This document shows positions 56,733-64,000 of a DNA stretch of 64,000 bases, piece by piece. The stretch covers positions 992,001 through 1,056,000 of the forward strand of contig NZ_CP043342.1 in NCBI RefSeq assembly GCF_003594935.2, read 5' to 3'. Each line of letters begins with the position of its first letter. Within the stretch, counting starts at the first letter, position 1. Both the position numbers and the translations under genes were made by a program. The notes beneath the pieces were generated by a model that saw only the letters and a program-made list of their open reading frames with translations, had not been told where the DNA came from and searched no databases. This DNA comes from Enterobacter huaxiensis (GTDB lineage Bacteria; Pseudomonadota; Gammaproteobacteria; Enterobacterales; Enterobacteriaceae).

Positions 56733-56733
56733 C

Positions 56734-57657
56734 ATGAGTCTGTTACTGGCAATACTTCAGGCGCTGGTGCTGTTCGCCGCTGCGCCGCTGCTGTCGGGCA
56801 TCACGCGCGTGGCGCGCGCCCGAATGCACAACCGTCGCGGGCCCGGCGTGCTCCAGGAGTACCGCGATCTCTTCAAGCTGCTTTCTCGGCAGAGCGTGGC
56901 ACCCGACGCCGCAGGCTGGGTCTTTCGCCTGACGCCGTTCGTGATGGTCGGCGTGATGCTGACCATCGCCACCGCGCTGCCGGTTGTGACGGTGGGCTCG
57001 CCGCTGCCGGCGCTTGGCGATTTGATTACGCTAATCTACCTCTTCGCCATCGCCCGCTTCTTCTTTGCGATTGCGGGCCTGGATACCGGTAGCCCGTTTA
57101 CCGGCATCGGCGCCAGCCGCGAGGCGATGCTCGGCGTGCTGGTGGAGCCGATTCTCCTGCTGGGGCTGTGGGTTGCCGCGCAGGTCGCAGGTTCCACCCA
57201 TATCAGCTTTATCACCGACACCGTTTACCACTGGCCTGTGGCGCGCTCGATCCCGCTGGTGCTGGCGCTCTGTGCCTGCGCGTTTGCCACCTTTATTGAG
57301 ATGGGCAAACTGCCGTTCGATCTGGCGGAAGCGGAGCAAGAGCTGCAGGAAGGGCCGCTTACCGAATACAGCGGCTACGGCTTTGCGGTGCTGAAGTGGG
57401 GCATCAGCCTCAAGCAGCTGGTGGTGCTGCAGATGTTTGTCGGCGTCTTCTTCCCGTGGGGGCAGATGACCCACTTCTCCGCGGGCGGCCTGGTGCTGGC
57501 GGTTGTTGTTGCCGCCCTCAAGCTGCTGGTCGGCGTGCTGGTGATTGCCCTGTTTGAAAACAGCATGGCGCGCCTGCGTTTTGTGGAAACGTCACGCATC
57601 ACCTGGGCCGGTTTTGGTTTTGCATTTTTAGCGTTCGTCTCCTTGCTGGTGGCGTGA
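56734..57657 (+). CDS. hycD: Formate hydrogenlyase membrane subunit HycD
   Basis: HycD is the NuoH-like membrane subunit that anchors the soluble arm of the complex. The 307-residue protein has 8 or so hydrophobic segments and the NuoH-type motif KLPFDLAEAEQELQEGPLTEYSG, where acidic residues contact the soluble arm. The stop lies 15 bases before hycE. Confidence 0.96.
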   Translation: MSLLLAILQALVLFAAAPLLSGITRVARARMHNRRGPGVLQEYRDLFKLLSRQSVAPDAAGWVFRLTPFVMVGVMLTIATALPVVTVGSPLPALGDLITLIYLFAIARFFFAIAGLDTGSPFTGIGASREAMLGVLVEPILLLGLWVAAQVAGSTHISFITDTVYHWPVARSIPLVLALCACAFATFIEMGKLPFDLAEAEQELQEGPLTEYSGYGFAVLKWGISLKQLVVLQMFVGVFFPWGQMTHFSAGGLVLAVVVAALKLLVGVLVIALFENSMARLRFVETSRITWAGFGFAFLAFVSLLVA

Positions 57658-57672
57658 TTAAAGAGAATTTTT

Positions 57673-59382
57673 ATGTCTGAAGAAAAGAAAGGTCAGCAGT
57701 ATCTCGCCGCGTTGCATCAGGCTTTCCCCGGCGTGGTGCTGGAGGAGTCCTGGCAAACCAAAGACCAGATAACCGTCACCGTAAAGGTGAACTATCTGCC
57801 GGAAGTGGTGGAGTTTCTCTACTACCAGCAGGGCGGCTGGCTGTCGGTGCTGTTCGGCAACGACGAGCGCCAGCTGTGCGGCAACTATGCGGTGTACTAC
57901 GTGATGTCGATGGAGCAGGGCGAGAAGTGCTGGCTTACCGTACGCGTCGAAGTCGACCCGAACAAGCCGGAATACCCGTCCGTCACGCCGCGCGTGCCCG
58001 CCGCCGTCTGGGGCGAGCGCGAAGTGCGCGATATGTACGGCCTGGTGCCGGTCGGCCTGCCGGACGAGCGCCGCCTGGTGCTGCCGGACGACTGGCCGGA
58101 CGAACTCTACCCGCTGCGCAAAGACAGCATGGACTACCGCCAGCGCCCGGCGCCGACCACCGACAGCGAAACCTACGAGTTCATCAACGAGCTGGGCAGC
58201 AAGAAGAACAACGTGGTGCCGATCGGCCCGCTGCACGTCACCTCCGATGAACCGGGCCACTTCCGCCTGTTCGTTGACGGTGAAAACATCATCGACGCCG
58301 ACTACCGCCTGTTCTACGTCCACCGCGGCATGGAAAAGCTGGCGGAAACCCGAATGGGCTACAACGAAGTGACGTTCCTCTCTGACCGCGTGTGCGGCAT
58401 CTGCGGCTTCGCCCACAGCACCGCCTACACCACCTCGGTGGAGAACGGCATGGGGATCGTGGTGCCGGAGCGCGCGCAGATGATCCGCGCCATTCTGCTG
58501 GAGGTGGAGCGCCTGCACTCGCACCTGCTCAACCTCGGCCTGGCCTGCCACTTCGTCGGCTTTGACTCCGGGTTTATGCAGTTCTTCCGCGTGCGCGAAG
58601 CGTCGATGAAGATGGCGGAGATCCTCACCGGGGCGCGCAAAACCTACGGCCTGAACCTGATCGGCGGGATCCGCCGGGACCTGCTGAAGGACGACATGAT
58701 CCAGACCCGCCTGCTGGCGCAGCAGATGCGCCGCGACGTGCAGGAGCTGGTGGACATGCTGCTCAGCACGCCAAACATCGAGCAGCGCACCGTCGGCATC
58801 GGCCGTCTTGACCCGGAAATCGCCCGCGACTTCAGCAACGTCGGCCCGATGGTGCGCGCCAGCGGCCACGCGCGCGACACGCGTGCCGATCACCCGTTCG
58901 TCGGCTACGGCCTGCTGCCGATGACCGTGCACAGCGAGCAGGGCTGCGACGTCATTTCGCGCCTCAAGGTGCGCATCAACGAGGTGTTCACCGCCCTGAA
59001 CATGATCGACTACGGTCTGGATAACCTGCCGGGCGGCCCGCTGATGGTGGAAGGCTTCACCTACATCCCGAACCGCTTTGCCCTCGGCTTTGCCGAAGCG
59101 CCGCGCGGGGACGATATCCACTGGAGCATGACCGGCGACAACCAGAAGCTCTACCGCTGGCGCTGCCGCGCGGCCACCTACGCCAACTGGCCGACGCTGC
59201 GCTACATGCTGCGCGGCAACACGGTGTCCGACGCGCCGCTGATCATCGGCAGCCTCGACCCGTGCTACTCCTGCACCGACCGCATGACCGTCGTGGACGT
59301 GCGCAAGAAGAAAAGCCAGGTGGTGCCGTACAAAGAGCTTGAGCGCTACAGCATCGAGCGTAAAAACTCGCCGCTGAAATAA
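57673..59382 (+). CDS. hycE: Hydrogenase 3 large subunit precursor HycE
   Basis: HycE carries the NiFe active site of hydrogenase 3, which reduces protons to H2 in formate hydrogenlyase. The 569-residue precursor is a fusion of a NuoC-like N-terminal domain (about 1-170) and the NiFe domain with ligand motifs RVCGICGFAHS and DPCYSCTDR. The maturation protease HycI is expected to cut after Arg537, removing the 32-residue tail that starts MTVVDVRKKK, as in E. coli. Confidence 0.97.
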   Translation: MSEEKKGQQYLAALHQAFPGVVLEESWQTKDQITVTVKVNYLPEVVEFLYYQQGGWLSVLFGNDERQLCGNYAVYYVMSMEQGEKCWLTVRVEVDPNKPEYPSVTPRVPAAVWGEREVRDMYGLVPVGLPDERRLVLPDDWPDELYPLRKDSMDYRQRPAPTTDSETYEFINELGSKKNNVVPIGPLHVTSDEPGHFRLFVDGENIIDADYRLFYVHRGMEKLAETRMGYNEVTFLSDRVCGICGFAHSTAYTTSVENGMGIVVPERAQMIRAILLEVERLHSHLLNLGLACHFVGFDSGFMQFFRVREASMKMAEILTGARKTYGLNLIGGIRRDLLKDDMIQTRLLAQQMRRDVQELVDMLLSTPNIEQRTVGIGRLDPEIARDFSNVGPMVRASGHARDTRADHPFVGYGLLPMTVHSEQGCDVISRLKVRINEVFTALNMIDYGLDNLPGGPLMVEGFTYIPNRFALGFAEAPRGDDIHWSMTGDNQKLYRWRCRAATYANWPTLRYMLRGNTVSDAPLIIGSLDPCYSCTDRMTVVDVRKKKSQVVPYKELERYSIERKNSPLK

Positions 59383-59391
59383 GGACTCGCC

Positions 59392-59934
59392 ATGTTTACC
59401 TTTATCAAAAAAGTGATCAAAACCGGCACGCAGACCAGCAGTTACCCGCTGGAGCCGATGCCGGTGGATAAAAACTTTCGCGGCAAGCCGGAGCACAATC
59501 CGCAGCAGTGCATCGGCTGCGCGGCCTGCGTCAACGCCTGCCCGTCGAACGCCTTAACGGTGGAAACGGATCTCAAAACCGGCGAGCTGGCCTGGCAGTT
59601 CAACCTCGGGCGCTGCATCTTCTGCGGCCGCTGCGAGGAGGTCTGCCCGACGGTGGCCATTCGCCTGTCGCAGGAGTACGAGCTGGCGGTGTGGAAGAAA
59701 GCGGATTTTCTGCAGCAGTCGCGCTTTGAGCTGTGCAGCTGCCGCGTCTGCCAGCGCCCGTTCGCCGTGCAGAAAGAGATCGACTACGCCATCGCGCTGC
59801 TGCAGCACAACGTCGACGCCCGCGCGGAGCATCACCGGGAAAGCTTTGAAACCTGCCCGGAGTGCAAGCGTCAGAAGTGCCTGCTGCCGTCCGACCGTAT
59901 TGATATCACCCGCCATATGAGAGAGGCCAGCTGA
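59392..59934 (+). CDS. hycF: Formate hydrogenlyase Fe-S subunit HycF
   Basis: HycF is the NuoI-like ferredoxin subunit. The 180-residue protein has two 4Fe-4S motifs ([12 protein letters not shown] and [12 protein letters not shown]) and extra C-terminal cysteines (CSCRVC and CPECKRQKC). It overlaps hycG by one base (TGATG). Confidence 0.96.
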   Translation: MFTFIKKVIKTGTQTSSYPLEPMPVDKNFRGKPEHNPQQCIGCAACVNACPSNALTVETDLKTGELAWQFNLGRCIFCGRCEEVCPTVAIRLSQEYELAVWKKADFLQQSRFELCSCRVCQRPFAVQKEIDYAIALLQHNVDARAEHHRESFETCPECKRQKCLLPSDRIDITRHMREAS

Positions 59935-60701
59935 TGGAAAACCTACTGGGCCCGCGCGACGCAAACGGCATTCCGGTGCCGATGACGGTGGACGAATCCA
60001 TCGCCAGCATGAAGGCGTCGCTGCTGAAAAAAATCAAACGCTCGGCCTACGTCTACCGCGTGGACTGCGGCGGCTGCAACGGCTGCGAGATTGAGATCTT
60101 CGCCACCCTGTCACCGCTGTTTGACGCCGAGCGCTTCGGCATCAAGGTGGTGCCGTCCCCGCGCCATGCGGACATTCTGCTGTTTACCGGGGCCGTCACC
60201 CGCGCCATGCGCTCGCCCGCGCTGCGCGCCTGGCAGTCCGCGCCGGACCCGAAAATCTGCATCTCCTACGGGGCCTGCGGCAACAGCGGCGGCATCTTCC
60301 ACGACCTTTACTGCGTCTGGGGCGGCACCGACAAAATCGTGCCGGTGGACGTCTACATCCCGGGCTGCCCGCCGACGCCTGCCGCGACGCTGTACGGCTT
60401 TGCGATGGCGCTCGGCCTGCTGGAGCAGAAAATCCACGCGCGCGAGCCGGGCGAGCTGGACAGCCAGCCCGCGGTCATTCTGCACCCGGACATGGTGCAG
60501 CCGCTGCGGGTGAAGGTTGACCGCACGGCGCGCAGGCTGGCGGGCTATCGCTACGGCCGTCAGATTGCCGACGACTATCTGCGCCTGCTGAGCCAGGGCG
60601 ACCATCAGGTGGCGCGCTGGCTGGAGGCGGAAAACGATCCGCGCCTCAATGAGATCGTGGCAAACCTGAACAGCATCGTCGATGAGGCGCGTATCCGATG
60701 A
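59934..60701 (+). CDS. hycG: Hydrogenase 3 small subunit HycG
   Basis: HycG is the NuoB-like small subunit of hydrogenase 3. The 255-residue protein has the cluster N2-type ligands in [12 protein letters not shown], then [14 protein letters not shown] and [15 protein letters not shown]. It passes electrons from HycF/HycB to the NiFe site in HycE. It overlaps hycH by 4 bases. Confidence 0.96.
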   Translation: MENLLGPRDANGIPVPMTVDESIASMKASLLKKIKRSAYVYRVDCGGCNGCEIEIFATLSPLFDAERFGIKVVPSPRHADILLFTGAVTRAMRSPALRAWQSAPDPKICISYGACGNSGGIFHDLYCVWGGTDKIVPVDVYIPGCPPTPAATLYGFAMALGLLEQKIHAREPGELDSQPAVILHPDMVQPLRVKVDRTARRLAGYRYGRQIADDYLRLLSQGDHQVARWLEAENDPRLNEIVANLNSIVDEARIR

Positions 60702-61108
60702 GTGAAACGGTGGTGTTCAGCCAGCTGAGCCGTAAGTTTATTGATGAGAACGATGCCACGCCGGATGCGGCGCAGCAGGTGGTCTATTACAGCCTGGCGA
60801 TTGGGCACCACCTCGGGGTGATCGACTGCCTGGAGGCCGCGCTTAGCTGCCCGTGGCCCGAGTACCTGGCGTGGATCGCCACGCTGGAGGAGGGCAGCAC
60901 GGCGCGGCGCAAAATGGAGGGCGTGCCGAAATACGGCGAGATCGTCATCGATGCCAACCACATTGTGATGCTCGCCAACGCTTTTGACGCCGCGCTCGTC
61001 AGGCAAACCCCCGAGCAGCAGGCGTGGAGCAAAACGCTGCTCAGCATGCTGCATGATATTCATCACGAGAGCGCCATCTACCTGATGGTGAGGAGATTAC
61101 GTGACTGA
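60698..61108 (+). CDS. hycH: Formate hydrogenlyase assembly protein HycH
   Basis: A 136-residue protein needed for processing or assembly of hydrogenase 3, not part of the final complex. It starts [46 protein letters not shown], typical of HycH. It overlaps hycI by 8 bases. The biochemical role is not settled in the family. Confidence 0.95.
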   Translation: MSETVVFSQLSRKFIDENDATPDAAQQVVYYSLAIGHHLGVIDCLEAALSCPWPEYLAWIATLEEGSTARRKMEGVPKYGEIVIDANHIVMLANAFDAALVRQTPEQQAWSKTLLSMLHDIHHESAIYLMVRRLRD

Positions 61109-61556
61109 CGTTTTACTGTGTGTCGGCAACAGCATGATGGGCGACGACAGCGCGGGCCCACTGCTGGCAGAGATGTGCGCCGCGAACCCGCAGGGCAGCT
61201 GGGTGGTTATCGACGGCGGCAGCGCGCCGGAAAACGACGTGGTCGCCATTCGCGAACTGCGCCCGGAGAGGCTGTTAATCGTCGATGCCACCGATATGGG
61301 GCTCAACCCCGGCGAGATCCGCCTGATTGACCCGGACGACATCGCCGAGATGTTTATGATGACGACGCACAATATGCCGCTGAACTACCTGGTCGATCAG
61401 ATTAAAGACGACGTGGGCGAGGTGCTGTTTTTAGGGATTCAGCCGGACATTGTCGGGTTCTATTATCCGATGACGCCGCCGGTGAAAGAGGCGGTGGAAG
61501 TGGTCTATTCACGGCTAGCGGAGTGGGTTGGGGACGGAGGTTTTTCTCAGCTCTGA
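61101..61556 (+). CDS. hycI: Hydrogenase 3 maturation endopeptidase HycI
   Basis: HycI removes the C-terminal tail of HycE after nickel insertion. The 151-residue protein starts on GTG 61101 with GGAG upstream and has the family motif LLCVGNSMMGDDSAGPLL with the nickel-sensing Asp, the conserved DATDMGLNPGEIRL and a C-terminal His (TTHNMPLNYL). Last gene of the hyc operon; a REP element and a hairpin follow. Confidence 0.96.
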   Translation: MTDVLLCVGNSMMGDDSAGPLLAEMCAANPQGSWVVIDGGSAPENDVVAIRELRPERLLIVDATDMGLNPGEIRLIDPDDIAEMFMMTTHNMPLNYLVDQIKDDVGEVLFLGIQPDIVGFYYPMTPPVKEAVEVVYSRLAEWVGDGGFSQL

Positions 61557-61557
61557 G

Positions 61558-61592
61558 CAGTGCCGGGTGGCGGCTTCGCCTTACCCGGCCTA
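61558..61592. repeat. REP-like palindromic unit after hycI
   Basis: TGCCGGGTGGCGGCTTCGCC followed by TTACCCGGCCTAC has the arms GCCGGGT and ACCCGGC and the internal GGCGGCTTCGCC loop of enteric REP units. It lies between the convergent hycI and ascB. Confidence 0.82.
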
Positions 61593-61604
61593 CCAAACCC
61601 ATCT

Positions 61605-61625
61605 CCCTCTCCCTGTGGGAGAGGG
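61605..61625. terminator. GC-rich hairpin between hycI and ascB
   Basis: CCCTCTCCC (61605-61613), loop TGT, then GGGAGAGGG (61617-61625) is a perfect 9-bp stem, followed by CTGGGGTGAGGGC. This small palindrome type recurs in enteric intergenic regions. It probably works as a bidirectional terminator or mRNA stabiliser. No T-run. Confidence 0.6.
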
Positions 61626-61644
61626 CTGGGGTGAGGGCAACAGG

Positions 61645-63087
<1,443 letters not shown>

Positions 63088-64000
63088 TTATGCTTGTGCC
63101 GCTTTGGCCTGAACCGGTGCGGTCTGCAGGGCGCGCGCTTTTTCGGCGTCGTCTTCGACCGGAATATCCTCAAAGCCGAGTATCAGGGTCAGAACGAATG
63201 ACAGCACCACCGCCAGCCCCATCACGCCAAACACCCAGACGATGGTCATTGGGTTGGCCGGGTCGAAGAACTGCACGCTGGTGAACAGCCCCGGTGCCGC
63301 CATTGAGTGGCTGGCAAGACCGGCCATGCCCGCTACCGCGCCGCAGATAAAGCCGCTGATCAGGCTCGCAATCAGCGGACGTTTCAGGCGTACCGCCACG
63401 CCGTACAGCGCCGGTTCAGAGATCCCCGCCATGATGGCGGAGGCCGCCGCCGCCAGCGCCGTCTGGCGCAGCTCCGGGTTTTTGGTTTTCCACGCTACCG
63501 CCAGCGATGAGCCGCCGAGCGACAGGTTGGCGCCGATTTCCGACGGCATGACCATCCCCTCTTTGCCCGTTTCGGCAATGGTTTGAATGATAGTCGGCGT
63601 AAACACGCGGTGCATCCCGGTCATCACCAGCAGCGGCCACAGCGCGCCCATAATGGCGACGGAGAGCCAGCCCAGATAGCCGTGAATGGTGTAGACCAGC
63701 GCGGAGATGGCGCTACCGATCCAGATCCCCAGCGGGCCAATCAGCACGATGGCGAGCGGGGCGGCAATCAGCACGATCAGCATCGGCTTGAGGAAGTTTT
63801 TCGTCACCGCCGGGGTGATGCGATCCACCCAGCGCTCGATATACGACAGGCACCAGGTCATCACCAGTGCCGGAATGACGGTATAGGTGTACTTCACCGC
63901 AGTCACCGGGATAAAGGCGAACTCCACGTGCTCGCCCTGCGCGGCTTTCGCCATCAGCTCGATAAAGCTCGGGTGCACCAGCACGCCCGCGATGGCGATC
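63088..64000 (-). CDS. ascF: PTS beta-glucoside transporter AscF (EIIBC), C-terminal part
   Basis: The C-terminal 300 or so residues of a beta-glucoside PTS permease; the frame runs off the window at 64000, so the EIIB domain and most of the N-terminus are outside. Visible are membrane segments of EIIC, the GMVMPSEIGANLSLGGSSLAVA segment and the family motif GISEPALYGVAVRLKRP. It ends after a short charged tail with no EIIA domain, like AscF. It lies 18 bases upstream of ascB in the same operon. Confidence 0.92.
   Translation of the reverse strand, partial: IAIAGVLVHPSFIELMAKAAQGEHVEFAFIPVTAVKYTYTVIPALVMTWCLSYIERWVDRITPAVTKNFLKPMLIVLIAAPLAIVLIGPLGIWIGSAISALVYTIHGYLGWLSVAIMGALWPLLVMTGMHRVFTPTIIQTIAETGKEGMVMPSEIGANLSLGGSSLAVAWKTKNPELRQTALAAAASAIMAGISEPALYGVAVRLKRPLIASLISGFICGAVAGMAGLASHSMAAPGLFTSVQFFDPANPMTIVWVFGVMGLAVVLSFVLTLILGFEDIPVEDDAEKARALQTAPVQAKAAQA

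Noticed and set aside
54282..59496. Very long minus-strand open frames over hycB-hycE (559 and 612 codons)
   Set aside because: They are antisense to well-supported hyc genes, are rich in Arg/His/Gln/Ala as expected from the reverse of high-GC codons, and match no protein pattern.

Overview
The window is chromosomal DNA from a member of the Enterobacteriaceae, most likely Enterobacter or a close relative. The evidence is the core gene order cysDNC-ygbE-ftsB-ispDF-truD-surE-pcm-nlpD-rpoS, then (across an insertion) mutS, ygbA, fhlA-hypEDCBA, hycABCDEFGHI and ascBF. The rpoS-mutS segment also carries a hosA-type regulator with a phenolic acid decarboxylase operon, as several enterics do. No rRNA, tRNA or CRISPR array is visible.

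Layout. Bases 1-9530: sulfate activation, division and isoprenoid genes, pseudouridine and protein repair genes, and the nlpD-rpoS pair. Bases 9535-12108: a small accessory block (SnoaL-like protein, MFS exporter, LysR regulator). Bases 12105-14936: hosA and a three-gene UbiX/UbiD-type decarboxylase operon. Bases 15029-17590: mutS. About 17.55-46.93 kb: a 29 kb integrative element. Bases 47050-47800: a SymE-like toxin gene and ygbA. Bases 47818-61556: the formate hydrogenlyase regulon (fhlA, hyp maturation genes, hyc structural genes), with two divergent sigma-54 promoters between hypA and hycA. Bases 61645-64000: ascB and part of ascF.

The element is the main point of interest. It is inserted in the 5' end of mutS. 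A 43-base stretch covering mutS codons 1-14 and the start codon occurs at both ends in direct orientation (17548-17590 and 46894-46936, 35/43 identical). The displaced copy reads [14 protein letters not shown] and is cut off after codon 14. The copy now joined to mutS reads [14 protein letters not shown]. So mutS is expressed from sequence brought in by the element, next to a divergent tyrosine integrase gene. Short repeats shared by the two ends look like integrase arm sites.

The cargo has three parts. The left part is AT-rich: a divergent pair of unknown genes, one encoding an HExxH protein, then a decayed IS256-type transposase and a three-gene operon with two exported products. The middle part (23.1-30.7 kb) resembles the backbone of an older mobile element: an XRE regulator, DUF2787, a papain-like peptidase, a RadC-type JAB protein, a second tyrosine recombinase, AlpA, two zinc-ribbon proteins and a protein with motifs resembling a family A polymerase palm. 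The right part (30.8-45.5 kb) is a complete DISARM-type defence system in two convergent operons: drmD-drmMI on the plus strand, and an XRE regulator, a cytosine methyltransferase, drmA, drmB and drmC on the minus strand. It therefore carries both the class 1 genes (drmD, drmMI) and the cytosine methyltransferase typical of class 2.
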